19,002 bases of DNA from Flavobacterium sp. (lineage in GTDB: Bacteria > Bacteroidota > Bacteroidia > Flavobacteriales > Flavobacteriaceae): contig JASLHL010000117.1 in the NCBI GenBank assembly GCA_030152225.1, positions 1-19,002 on the forward strand, written 5' to 3'. A program made the translations under genes and the position numbers. The notes below the pieces were generated by a model. It did not search any database, was not told the DNA's origin, and was given only the letters and a program-made list of their open reading frames with translations. This document shows, piece after piece, positions 1 through 7,818 of this stretch (its first letter is position 1; every line of letters begins with the position of its first letter).

Positions 1-821
1 GGTTCTATCAATAAAATATTTTCTACTCCTCCTAGCATCTCCGTTACTGGAGTTAAAACATTTGGATTTAGATGTACTGGATATACCACTAATTTGTCAG
101 GGTGATTTAATGCAATTCGCTTTAAAGCCTTACAGATATTGACAAATCCTTCTCCGTGATTTTCTCTGCGATGTCCTGTGACTAAAATAACCTCTTTCTC
201 GGTTCCTATGCGATCTTTTAATTGCGTAAAATCTTTTGTCTGATAGGTTTCTAATAACTCTAAACCATGTAATAAGGCGTCAATTACCGTATTTCCAGTA
301 ACTAAAATATCTTCTTCTTTTACTTTTTCATTCACGAGATTTTGCTTTGACAAGGCTGTTGGTGCAAAATGATAATCAGCTAAGACTCCAGTAATCCGGC
401 GATTTACTTCTTCTGGAAAGGGGTGTTTTTTATCAAAAGTACGCAGTCCTGCCTCTACATGACAAAGCTTAATATTCGAATAAAAGGACGTTAATCCTGC
501 AACCATAGAGGTTGTTGTATCGCCATGAACGAATACATAATCGGGGCAAAAATCATCAATTACCTTTTGAAATTCAAGAAGTATCTTAGCAGTAATGGAT
601 GTTAACGTTTGTTTGGGCTCCATGATTTGTAAGTTATAATCAGGTGTGATTTTAAAAAAATCCAAAACCTGATCTAACATCTCTTTGTGTTGCCCTGTAA
701 CACAAATTCTCTTATCAAACAAGGTAGCATTGTCATTGAAAGCGCGAATTAATGGAGCCATTTTAATCGCTTCAGGTCGTGTTCCAAATACCAATAAAAC
801 TTTTTTTTTCTCTTGAATCAT
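1..821 (-). CDS. wecB: UDP-N-acetylglucosamine 2-epimerase (non-hydrolysing), 3' end cut by window edge
   Basis: Interconverts UDP-GlcNAc and UDP-ManNAc in the cytoplasm, supplying ManNAc-type sugars for surface polysaccharide. Translating the minus strand from the ATG at 821-819 gives 273 open codons to the window edge, about 70% of the usual ~375 residues. Family hallmarks appear in order: GTRPEAIKMAP (residues 13-23), TGQH (42-45), HGDTTTSM, HVEAGLRT, HPFPEEVNRR and TGHRRENHGEGF. It starts 10 nt after the rfbD stop and is the last visible gene of the minus-strand run. The C-terminal third lies outside the window, so I cannot say whether it is intact. The family call is secure; the symbol could equally be mnaA or wbpI depending on the glycan. 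Confidence 0.93.
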   Translation of the reverse strand, partial: MIQEKKKVLLVFGTRPEAIKMAPLIRAFNDNATLFDKRICVTGQHKEMLDQVLDFFKITPDYNLQIMEPKQTLTSITAKILLEFQKVIDDFCPDYVFVHGDTTTSMVAGLTSFYSNIKLCHVEAGLRTFDKKHPFPEEVNRRITGVLADYHFAPTALSKQNLVNEKVKEEDILVTGNTVIDALLHGLELLETYQTKDFTQLKDRIGTEKEVILVTGHRRENHGEGFVNICKALKRIALNHPDKLVVYPVHLNPNVLTPVTEMLGGVENILLIE

Positions 822-831
822 ACTATTTTTT

Positions 832-1599
832 TTATCCCAAAACACTGTACTTTGGTCGTTTCGCTTTGGTTGGATACTCCGCCGTTGTTATTGGGTTTAC
901 TTTTATTTTTATCTTGTTTTCTTTAAAAATCGCCAGGGCAAAATCATACCAGCTGCAAATCGTCTTTCCGCTATAATGATATAGTCCATAGGGTTGTGTC
1001 TGTAAGGAAGTCATTATATATTGACAAATCGAAACTGCATCTGTTGGGCAACCAATCTGATCATTGACTACGTTAAGCTCTGTTTTTGTTTCTGCCAACT
1101 TCAGCATGGTGTTGCGAAAATTATGTCCAAATTCAGAATACACCCAAGAAGTGCGAATGATATAATAGTTAACTACTAATGCTTGAATATATTGTTCGCC
1201 TTTTAATTTAGACGCGCCATATACGTTAATGGGATTGGGACTATCTGCTGTCGTATAAGGTGTTTGCTGTTGTCCATCAAACACAAAATCTGTAGACATA
1301 TGAATCAATGTTGTATCATATATCAAACAAGCTTCCGCTAGATTCTTACATCCTTCCGCATTCACTTGATACGCTAGCTGTACTTCATCTTCTGCCTGAT
1401 CTACCTTGGTATAGGCGGCAAAATTAATACAAACTGCTGGTTTATACTGCTCAAAAATAGCAAGGCAGTTGTCCGCCTTTGTAATATCGAGGATCTTACT
1501 AGACAAAAATACAAACTCATTCGTTTCAAATTGAGCGCTTATGGATTGTAAGGCTTGCCCCATTTGACCAGTTGCTCCTGTTACTAAAATGCGTTTCAT
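832..1599 (-). CDS. rfbD: dTDP-4-dehydrorhamnose reductase, apparently short at the C-terminus
   Basis: Last step of dTDP-L-rhamnose synthesis: NAD(P)H-dependent reduction of dTDP-4-keto-L-rhamnose. It is an extended short-chain dehydrogenase: the Rossmann motif GATGQMG spans residues 8-14, the substrate loop MSTDFVFDG 101-109, and the catalytic YxxxK is Y127/K131. Its ATG overlaps the rfbC stop (ATGA), so translation is probably coupled. The odd point is the end: the protein stops at residue 255 just after RPKYSVLG. From memory, the family continues about 25-30 residues past the RPxxS(V/L)L motif with a helix containing a GIxxPxW-type segment. The wecB start follows after 10 nt, leaving no room for that tail. 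It may be functional but trimmed, or damaged. rfbA and rfbB are not in the window. Confidence 0.88.
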   Translation of the reverse strand: MKRILVTGATGQMGQALQSISAQFETNEFVFLSSKILDITKADNCLAIFEQYKPAVCINFAAYTKVDQAEDEVQLAYQVNAEGCKNLAEACLIYDTTLIHMSTDFVFDGQQQTPYTTADSPNPINVYGASKLKGEQYIQALVVNYYIIRTSWVYSEFGHNFRNTMLKLAETKTELNVVNDQIGCPTDAVSICQYIMTSLQTQPYGLYHYSGKTICSWYDFALAIFKENKIKIKVNPITTAEYPTKAKRPKYSVLG

Positions 1600-2144
1600 A
1601 AAGGGTCTATTGAATTAAAACGAGGTAACACCGCATCTTTCTCTGAAACAATATACGGTTGATCTAATTCTGGCCAAGCGATGGCTAGCGTTGGATCATT
1701 ATACAAAATCCCTCCTTCTGCTTCTTTTTCGTAATAATTATCGCATTTATACGCAAAAACAGCTGTTTCACTTAGCACTAAAAAGCCGTGAGCAAACCCT
1801 CGAGGAATAAACAATTGCTTCTGATCTATATCATTTAAAATCAAAGAAAAATACGAACCATAGGTCGGTGAGTTTTTTCGTATATCTACAATAACATCTA
1901 GGATTTCGCCCTGAATGACGCGAATGAGTTTTGCCTGTTGATAAGCTCCTTTTTGAAAATGTAACCCTCTCAACGTTCCTTTACGTGAATACGATTGATT
2001 ATCTTGAACAAAATTGATCTTTAACCCTGTTTTTTCCTCAAAAAGAGCCTGGTTATAGCTTTCAAAAAAATAACCGCGACAATCTTGAAATACCTGAGGT
2101 TGTATGACAAAGCAATCCTCAAATGGTGTTGATTCAACTTTCAT
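1596..2144 (-). CDS. rfbC: dTDP-4-dehydrorhamnose 3,5-epimerase
   Basis: Third step of dTDP-L-rhamnose synthesis; epimerises C3 and C5 of dTDP-4-keto-6-deoxyglucose in the cytoplasm. The 182 residues match the usual length of the RmlC cupin. The catalytic core is visible: RGLHFQ with H62 as the expected general base, K72 in the AKLIRV strand, the strand-turn IQGEILDVIVDIR (77-89), FIPRGFAHGF (112-121) and Y132 in the FAYKC strand, the expected acid. It starts 3 nt after the wzz-like gene and its TGA overlaps the rfbD ATG, so it is an internal operon gene with no promoter of its own. I see no abnormality. Confidence 0.95.
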   Translation of the reverse strand: MKVESTPFEDCFVIQPQVFQDCRGYFFESYNQALFEEKTGLKINFVQDNQSYSRKGTLRGLHFQKGAYQQAKLIRVIQGEILDVIVDIRKNSPTYGSYFSLILNDIDQKQLFIPRGFAHGFLVLSETAVFAYKCDNYYEKEAEGGILYNDPTLAIAWPELDQPYIVSEKDAVLPRFNSIDPL

Positions 2145-2147
2145 TTT

Positions 2148-3092
2148 TTATACTTTGGATTTATAATATCGCACAAAGTCAATACCCATTCCTACAACAA
2201 AAAACAAAAGCATACACTTCGCGATATTCTTTGCAATTTGCTTTTCGATTGTATCTACTTTTCTACCCATAAGAACCATATCCTGAGCAACATAATCCAA
2301 AACAAACAAAACTTCTTTGTTTTCTAACTGGGCTAATTGAATCTGATTTAAGCGAGAAATAACTTCTTTTTTCCTTGCTAACACAGTCAAATATTGCTTG
2401 CTTTCTCCTGTTTTATTCTCCAATAAAGCTACAGAAGAGAGCCCTTTTAACTCTTCTTCTAGGGCTTCTTTTTCTAAAGCAAGTGTTTGACTTTCTATCT
2501 GTTTACGTTGAGAAAAATAAGGATGCTGGTTAAAATGCTGCTGTAAATCGGAGATGAAAGTTTCTACATTGAAAGGTTGATCAAACTTAATTCGCATCAA
2601 CTGATACGCATAATTTTTGCTAACTGCATAATTGTTTATCATCTCTCCAGCTGTTTCTTCTTTCGCGGCCAAGTGTTCATATATTTTCACATATAAGCTA
2701 TCCTGGCTCAAAAACGAAAACACACTGGCCAATCCTTCAATTTTAACTTCTTTTATTTGAGTATACCCTAATTTATCTGAAAAATTGGCTTGAGCCAATT
2801 GATCTAAATAATCCATGCTATTATACTTAGGAGCCACAATAATCGCGTATTCTCCTCCTCCAGCACTTATTTCGGCTGTTTGGAGTAGGTGTTGATGACC
2901 TCGGTATTTGACATAACCTAACACTAACCCAAGTAGTAATCCCAATGCGAGATACATCCACTTTCCAACGATATATCTTATCGTTTTGTAGGCAAGAAAG
3001 CCAATCGTATCCAACAAAGATACAGTGGCTCTCTTTATATCAACTAAATCTATTTCATCAAACTCTTTCTCTTGCTTGTCTTGCTCCTTCAT
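2148..3092 (-). CDS. Wzz/chain-length-determinant-like inner-membrane protein
   Basis: Probable polysaccharide co-polymerase controlling the chain length of O-antigen or a related surface glycan. The 314-residue protein has the Wzz layout: a short acidic cytoplasmic N-terminus with an EIDLVDI segment, a first membrane helix near residues 44-62, a long periplasmic part that becomes Glu/Lys/Leu-rich and likely coiled-coil around 195-260, and a second membrane helix near 292-307 followed by a short basic tail (RYYKSKV). No Walker motif or tyrosine-kinase domain follows, so it is not a fused Wzc. It lies 1 nt after the upstream gene and 3 nt before rfbC, which supports a role in glycan assembly. 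The family call rests on topology and context more than on strong sequence motifs. Confidence 0.75.
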   Translation of the reverse strand: MKEQDKQEKEFDEIDLVDIKRATVSLLDTIGFLAYKTIRYIVGKWMYLALGLLLGLVLGYVKYRGHQHLLQTAEISAGGGEYAIIVAPKYNSMDYLDQLAQANFSDKLGYTQIKEVKIEGLASVFSFLSQDSLYVKIYEHLAAKEETAGEMINNYAVSKNYAYQLMRIKFDQPFNVETFISDLQQHFNQHPYFSQRKQIESQTLALEKEALEEELKGLSSVALLENKTGESKQYLTVLARKKEVISRLNQIQLAQLENKEVLFVLDYVAQDMVLMGRKVDTIEKQIAKNIAKCMLLFFVVGMGIDFVRYYKSKV

Positions 3093-3093
3093 T

Positions 3094-4782
3094 TTAATTG
3101 CTCGTAAAAATTTGTTCTAATATTTTTATTGTAATCAAATAGGTGGGCTTCACTCCTGTTGTACCCAATCCACCAGAAGCTAATGTACTTCCTGTTTCTA
3201 AGGGATTATCCGAAGCGTAGTATGCATACCTCACTTTGACATCTGGATTGATGCTTTTGCGAATCTTAGACGCTGATTGAATGGCTTTTTGATAATGCGC
3301 ACCTTCCATTTCCAGTCCGATTACGCCCCAAGTCGAATCGTGAAAGAACTTCAACAAATCTTTGTTTTGCAAGGAAGTACCCAATACAGTAACCATGGTT
3401 CCGCCAACTACGGGAATACCGTGGTTTTCAAACATATCTACGGTTAATTCATTGTCAAAAGGATAGTTATCCCCTGTTCCTTCATTGATATGAGCAAAAG
3501 GAATCATAATATCCCCTTTTCCTCCCTCTAAGATTCCCGCTTTTCCCATAATAGAAACGGATTCCACATTCAGTTGAATCTCTTTTTTATACGGTTTAAG
3601 CAATTCATCTATCGTTTCATAGGCTTGTTCTCCAAAAGCGTAGTCCATCACAATGATCACGGGATAATCACCTTCAAAATTCGCCTTGGCAAAGTTGGTT
3701 TGTTTGAAATCGATTTTTGCGGTATCGAAGATTTGCACATCAATATTAGTTCCCGAATCGTCTGACAAAAAGACCATGCCTTCTCTTTCAGCGCGTTCGC
3801 GAACCATATTGCGTAAGGCCTTGTTTTCAGGCTTACTCAACTCTTCATAGATTTCTACTTCTTCCGATACCTCTAGCTCTCCTTGCATCACAAAAGGAGC
3901 AAAAATAGAATTCATCACGCTGTGCATATTGGCGCTAATGATGTGAATCGGACGTTCTACAAGTCCTTTTTCAACCAATACATTCTTGATGCGGTCTGAC
4001 CAAATTTCGCCGTAAATGTGATGGCCTAGTCGCTCGCGCAACAAAGGACTAAAAGTAATCGTTCGCTTGTCGTGTTCTACTTCTTCTTCAATAGCGAGTT
4101 TCCCTAACCAATAGATCACATCTAAAAATCGATCGGGATTTTCGGGAATAGCAAATTTTTCATACACGGTTACTACTTCCGCAAACGAACGTCCTAACAC
4201 ATTAGCTAAGTGCGAGATCGTTACTTCTTTTTCTTGTAATTCAAGTACTTCTGTTTGCTTGGCTGCTTTTTCAATTTTTTGCCAATCGCGCGTTACGCGT
4301 CCATCTTCCGCTATTAACACGCGGTTTTTGATTTTATGTGACTCGATAAAAATGAAAGTCAAATGCGTTAAAACATCATAAATGTCCGAACGTCCACGCG
4401 TAATTTCAATATTCATTTGCTCTTCGTCAATGCGATAGCAATTTCTTCTTCTTTTTGGCGGTACGATCGCTTGAAAATGGGAAAAGGAATAGCCTTCATC
4501 TGAGGTTAAATTGATGTATCTACATTCCTCTATACCAATAGGCAATCGTTCAATAACATAGAGTAATCCATCTAATTCTGCCTTTTCTTCTGCAATTGTA
4601 CCATATATTTCTGGTCGCAATTCTAATAACGCTTCTCTGAGTGTATCTCCAGACACTCCCATGGGTTTGTAGAATCCTCTGTTAAACAAATGACGCATCG
4701 TAATATAAATGCGCTCAATCGCTGCAGATGATACCTGCGCTCTTGTTCTTGAAATATTTTTAATCTCTCTCATAGTCCTCAT
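3094..4782 (-). CDS. conserved Bacteroidetes-type protein with nucleoside-phosphorylase-like C-terminal domain
   Basis: I do not recognise a characterised homologue; from memory it may be the family catalogued as DUF6909. The 562-residue protein has no signal peptide or membrane segment. The N-terminal ~330 residues are mainly helical with no motif I know. The C-terminal ~200 resemble the purine-nucleoside-phosphorylase/AMP-nucleosidase fold: a hydrophobic strand and turn (VSIMGKAGIL, GGKGDIMIP), an EMEGAHY segment (E491-M492-E493) like the ribose-binding Met-Glu of that superfamily, and ASDNPLE with D525 like the base-side Asp in the SDKPL segment of AMP nucleosidase. Function would then be hydrolysis or phosphorolysis of a nucleoside or nucleotide, which is inference. 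A second ATG at 4773 could be the true start. It sits 16 nt after the GH3 gene and 1 nt before the wzz-like gene. Confidence 0.7.
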   Translation of the reverse strand: MRTMREIKNISRTRAQVSSAAIERIYITMRHLFNRGFYKPMGVSGDTLREALLELRPEIYGTIAEEKAELDGLLYVIERLPIGIEECRYINLTSDEGYSFSHFQAIVPPKRRRNCYRIDEEQMNIEITRGRSDIYDVLTHLTFIFIESHKIKNRVLIAEDGRVTRDWQKIEKAAKQTEVLELQEKEVTISHLANVLGRSFAEVVTVYEKFAIPENPDRFLDVIYWLGKLAIEEEVEHDKRTITFSPLLRERLGHHIYGEIWSDRIKNVLVEKGLVERPIHIISANMHSVMNSIFAPFVMQGELEVSEEVEIYEELSKPENKALRNMVRERAEREGMVFLSDDSGTNIDVQIFDTAKIDFKQTNFAKANFEGDYPVIIVMDYAFGEQAYETIDELLKPYKKEIQLNVESVSIMGKAGILEGGKGDIMIPFAHINEGTGDNYPFDNELTVDMFENHGIPVVGGTMVTVLGTSLQNKDLLKFFHDSTWGVIGLEMEGAHYQKAIQSASKIRKSINPDVKVRYAYYASDNPLETGSTLASGGLGTTGVKPTYLITIKILEQIFTSN

Positions 4783-4798
4783 TTTTCTTTCTTGAATT

Positions 4799-6286
4799 CT
4801 AGTCTATTTTTAATTGATCTGCAATGCTTCTATCATTGCTTAATCTCGGCAATTTATTTTGTCCACCTAATTTCCCAATGCTCTTCATATAGGCTTGGAA
4901 TCCTTCTTGTTGTACCGATCGAATCACGAGCGTACGCAATACTTTTCCAACGATTAAATCATCGTAATACACATTTTGCTTGCGCAAGGCCTGATCGATG
5001 CTCAAGGCAAACGCCTCCATATTTTCGGGTGCTTGTCCAAATTCGATAAACCATTCGTGATAGGGCAATCCTTCCGTGGGGTTAATTTGAGGCGCAACAG
5101 TAAATTCATTGACTTGGACGTCTGTCCCTTCCATCGCTTCTTGTAAAGCCGTTTCAACTTCCTTGCCAATCACGTGTTCGCCAAAGGCGGAAATGAAATG
5201 CTTAATTCGCCCTGAAACAACGATACGATGTGGTTTCAGATTGACAAATTGCACGGTATCTCCAATATTATATCCCCATAAGCCTGCATTTGTGGAAATT
5301 AAAAGTACATAATTAACCCCTATTTCTACTTCACCTATGGTATAACGCTTAGGATGATCTGAAAAGAACTCTTCTACTTTGATAAATTCATAAAAGATCC
5401 CTGCATTCAACAGCAGCAATAACCCTTTTTCTTTTTGTGAATCTTGGTAGGCAAAAAAGCCCTCTGATGCGGGAAACAGTTCAATTGACGGTACTCTTCT
5501 CCCAATTAGCTGTTCAAATTTGGCGCGATAGGGTTCAAAATTAACCCCGCCATAGATAAACAAATTAAACTGCTTAAAAATCTCCCCTACGCTTTTGCCT
5601 TCCCTATTTTTTAACCGTTCAAAATACATTTGAATCCAGCTGGGAATTCCCGATATCACGGTCATATTTTCATGCACCGTTTCTTCTACGATGGCGTCAA
5701 CTTTAGTTTCCCAATCCTCAATGCAATTAGTTTCCCAACTGGGCAATCTGTTTTTTTGCAGATAAGCGGGTACATAATGCGCCACAATACCTGACAATCG
5801 CCCTAGATTAATTCCATTCACTTGTTCAAGAATAGGACTTCCTTGTAAGAAAATCATCTTGCCATCAACAAAATCAGCTATTCCCGTTTCGTGAATATAA
5901 GCTAAAATCGCATTTCGCGCTGCTTCAATATGGTAGGGCATGGACTCTTTGGTCAGGGGAATATACTTAGCGCCAGAGGTTGTTCCCGAAGTTTTAGCAA
6001 AGTATAAGGGTTTGCCTTTCCACAGCACATCTTCCTCTCCCTTTACTACGCGATCAACATAGGGTTTTAAGCCTTCGTAATCGCGAACAGGTACTTGCTG
6101 AGCAAAGGTCTGTGCATCTTGGATTAACTCAAAATGGTGATCTTTTCCAAAAGCAGTATGCTTCGCTTGTGCGACTAAAGCAGCCAAGACTTTTGCTTGG
6201 GTTTGCTCCGGATTTTTAAGCCATTTTTGCGTTTTTTTATGGATGATAGAAGCAAATAACTTTGCTCCAAAAGATTTTACAGACAT
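4799..6286 (-). CDS. GH3-family acyl-adenylating / acyl-amido synthetase-like protein
   Basis: Member of the GH3 branch of the ANL adenylating enzymes, whose plant members conjugate amino acids to jasmonate or auxin; the bacterial substrate is unknown. The 495 residues contain the three nucleotide-binding motifs: KTSGTTSGAKYIP (98-110), the FPASEGFFAYQ segment (271-281) and GYNIGDTVQF (338-347), followed by the hinge and small C-terminal domain (VVSGRIKHFISAFGEHV, about 356-372). All look intact, so the enzyme should be active. No signal peptide, so it is cytoplasmic. It begins 7 nt after the M23 gene and ends 16 nt before the phosphorylase-like gene, which suggests co-expression with an envelope protein and a possible nucleotide enzyme. 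Confidence 0.9.
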   Translation of the reverse strand: MSVKSFGAKLFASIIHKKTQKWLKNPEQTQAKVLAALVAQAKHTAFGKDHHFELIQDAQTFAQQVPVRDYEGLKPYVDRVVKGEEDVLWKGKPLYFAKTSGTTSGAKYIPLTKESMPYHIEAARNAILAYIHETGIADFVDGKMIFLQGSPILEQVNGINLGRLSGIVAHYVPAYLQKNRLPSWETNCIEDWETKVDAIVEETVHENMTVISGIPSWIQMYFERLKNREGKSVGEIFKQFNLFIYGGVNFEPYRAKFEQLIGRRVPSIELFPASEGFFAYQDSQKEKGLLLLLNAGIFYEFIKVEEFFSDHPKRYTIGEVEIGVNYVLLISTNAGLWGYNIGDTVQFVNLKPHRIVVSGRIKHFISAFGEHVIGKEVETALQEAMEGTDVQVNEFTVAPQINPTEGLPYHEWFIEFGQAPENMEAFALSIDQALRKQNVYYDDLIVGKVLRTLVIRSVQQEGFQAYMKSIGKLGGQNKLPRLSNDRSIADQLKID

Positions 6287-6293
6287 ATTGTGT

Positions 6294-7169
6294 TTATTCT
6301 AAATCGATAAATAATTGAGCATCTAAGGGATAATTGTCTTTCCACAATTCAAAGTGCATATAAGATTGACTAACCTTTCCCGTTGTACCCTCTTGGTTGT
6401 ACAGTCCTAACACGTCTCCTGCTTGAACCGTTTCGTATTTACTCTTCGTCAACGAAGACAAGTGTTTGTAAATCGAGCTTAGCCCTTCTTCGTGTAAGAC
6501 AATCACCGTATAGCCATCATTAATCGTCCAATCGACAAATATAACGGTACCCTTGGCAACTGCTTTGACTAAAGCGTTTTTTGTTGCTGCAAAATCAATA
6601 CCAAAATGCGAAGATTTTGGATCGTATTTTCGCATGATTGTTCCTTCAATAGGCGAGAAAAGAACCATGGTTACTCTTGCTTCGGCATTGGTAAATAAGT
6701 TGTATTTATCTTCTCTTCTTACATAGTCGCGAAGTTCTATATCTTTTTCACTGGGTTGGGTATGTTCGATGGCGTGTAATGGCGTTTCCGTTTTTATCAA
6801 AGAATCTACGCTTGCTGCTGTTATTTCAACATCGCCTAACAACACCCGCTTCACGGCGGCAACATATTGCTCATTCTTTTTTATCTCTGATTCCAAGGAA
6901 TCGACACGCAAAGCCAAATCCACCGATTTTTGCTTTAACTCCGAAGAGGAATAACCCGGTATATATTCTTTCAGCGGGGTAACGATCAACAAAATCACAT
7001 TAGAAACGAGCAACAGAAAGACAATGGTTGTTATAGCCCCCACAACATTCAATAGATTTAGCTTAAACGAACTAATATCCTCAAACGTTCGATCGTTCAC
7101 TACTACTACTCTATATTTATCAAGAAGTCTTTTCTTCCACTTTTTCCATTGAAGTCCTTTCTTAGACAT
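6294..7169 (-). CDS. membrane-anchored M23-family (LytM fold) protein with altered active site
   Basis: Likely acts in the periplasm on peptidoglycan or as a regulator of a peptidoglycan hydrolase. The 291-residue protein has a basic cytoplasmic start, one membrane helix at about 40-63, a coiled-coil-like stretch (about 75-108), then the LytM barrel. HFGID gives zinc ligands H188 and D192, YKHLS gives H236, and the third ligand is H272 in SYMHFELW. In canonical M23 enzymes the last motif is HxH; here the first His is Y270, so one catalytic-site His is missing while all zinc ligands remain. This may be a degenerate, EnvC/NlpD-like regulatory LytM domain or a lineage variant. It is the first gene of the minus-strand operon, divergent from tatA. 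Confidence 0.87.
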   Translation of the reverse strand: MSKKGLQWKKWKKRLLDKYRVVVVNDRTFEDISSFKLNLLNVVGAITTIVFLLLVSNVILLIVTPLKEYIPGYSSSELKQKSVDLALRVDSLESEIKKNEQYVAAVKRVLLGDVEITAASVDSLIKTETPLHAIEHTQPSEKDIELRDYVRREDKYNLFTNAEARVTMVLFSPIEGTIMRKYDPKSSHFGIDFAATKNALVKAVAKGTVIFVDWTINDGYTVIVLHEEGLSSIYKHLSSLTKSKYETVQAGDVLGLYNQEGTTGKVSQSYMHFELWKDNYPLDAQLFIDLE

Positions 7170-7188
7170 AAGCTATTCGTTTTCCACA

Positions 7189-7196
7189 CAAATATA
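7189..7196 (-). promoter_or_regulatory. -7 promoter element for the M23-led operon
   Basis: Read on the minus strand this is TATATTTG, matching the Bacteroidetes TAnnTTTG element. A start site about 7 nt downstream would leave a leader of roughly 14 nt before the ATG at 7169. I see no convincing -33 TTG at the proper distance. It would drive the whole run down to wecB. Confidence 0.42.
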
Positions 7197-7325
7197 AACA
7201 TTAAAAAAATTGACTTCTTCTCTTTTTTGCTTTTATTCACATATTAAAAGGGTCATAATGTTAATATTACTGATCTAAAAGTTAAATAATAGAATCTTCC
7301 AATAAAGGGAATCAGTTTTTCTTCC

Positions 7326-7333
7326 TATATTTG
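7326..7333 (+). promoter_or_regulatory. -7 promoter element for tatA
   Basis: TATATTTG, a perfect TAnnTTTG match, ending 29 nt before the tatA ATG. It diverges from the similar element at 7189-7196, so the 193-bp intergenic region carries two back-to-back promoters. The -33 box is not obvious. Confidence 0.42.
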
Positions 7334-7362
7334 TTTTTATTAAAATCTTCAAACAAAATAAT

Positions 7363-7581
7363 ATGAACTCATTACATATTTTTTTAGGAATGGTTGGACC
7401 ATGGCAAATAATTATTATCGTTGCCTTAATTTTATTATTATTTGGTGGTAAGAAAATTCCGGAATTAATGAAAGGATTAGGGACAGGGATTAAGGAATTC
7501 AAGGATGCTACGAAGGACGAAAACAGTCAACCGACAACTAAGAAAGAACCTACAAAAGAAGACAATTCTAAATCAGAATAA
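7363..7581 (+). CDS. tatA: twin-arginine translocase subunit TatA/TatE
   Basis: Pore-forming subunit of the Tat system, which exports folded proteins across the inner membrane with TatC. The 72 residues show the standard plan: a short periplasmic start, one membrane helix (about 12-27, IIIIVALILLLF), the hinge motif FGGKKIPEL (27-35), an amphipathic helix (about 35-50, MKGLGTGIKEFKDAT) and a charged, Lys/Glu-rich tail. Only the Bacteroidetes-type single-gene arrangement is seen; tatC is not in the window. It is monocistronic, with its own promoter element and a strong terminator 24 nt after the stop. TatA and TatE cannot be told apart from sequence alone. Confidence 0.94.
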   Translation: MNSLHIFLGMVGPWQIIIIVALILLLFGGKKIPELMKGLGTGIKEFKDATKDENSQPTTKKEPTKEDNSKSE

Positions 7582-7604
7582 TCCATTTAGATCTCGATAT
7601 TTAC

Positions 7605-7637
7605 ATGCGTTATACTTACAAGTATAACGCATTTTTT
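7605..7637 (+). terminator. Rho-independent terminator of tatA
   Basis: A perfect inverted repeat: the arm ATGCGTTATACT (7605-7616) pairs with 7621-7632 around a 4-nt loop, followed by a run of T (7632-7637). It lies just after the tatA stop codon and faces the tex terminator. Confidence 0.88.
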
Positions 7638-7654
7638 ATGGTTGCTTGGAACAT

Positions 7655-7691
7655 AAAAAAAGTGCCCGTTAAAACAGCGTTTAACAGGCAC
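7655..7691 (-). terminator. Rho-independent terminator of tex
   Basis: Arms 7662-7673 and 7680-7691 pair over 12 positions around a 6-nt loop. The one non-Watson-Crick position (7667/7686) is a C.A mismatch on the plus strand but a G.U pair in minus-strand RNA. The A run at 7655-7661 becomes the U tract on the minus strand. It lies 127 nt beyond the tex stop, so tex has a fairly long 3' untranslated region. Confidence 0.82.
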
Positions 7692-7818
7692 CTCACTTAT
7701 AAAACATAATAAAAACACTACTTAACTTAACCTTATTTCTTTTTCAAATAACACGTATTTCCGTTTTCTTTAAATTTAAAAACAAAGACTATGCCAAAGT
7801 GTGTTCTTATTTTAAAAA

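Noticed and set aside
822..860. Programmed -1 frameshift at the end of rfbD (TTTGGGA heptamer in frame)
   Set aside because: The shifted frame adds only about five residues (IKKIV) before a TGA overlapping the wecB start, so it would not restore the missing tail; no downstream structure is seen.
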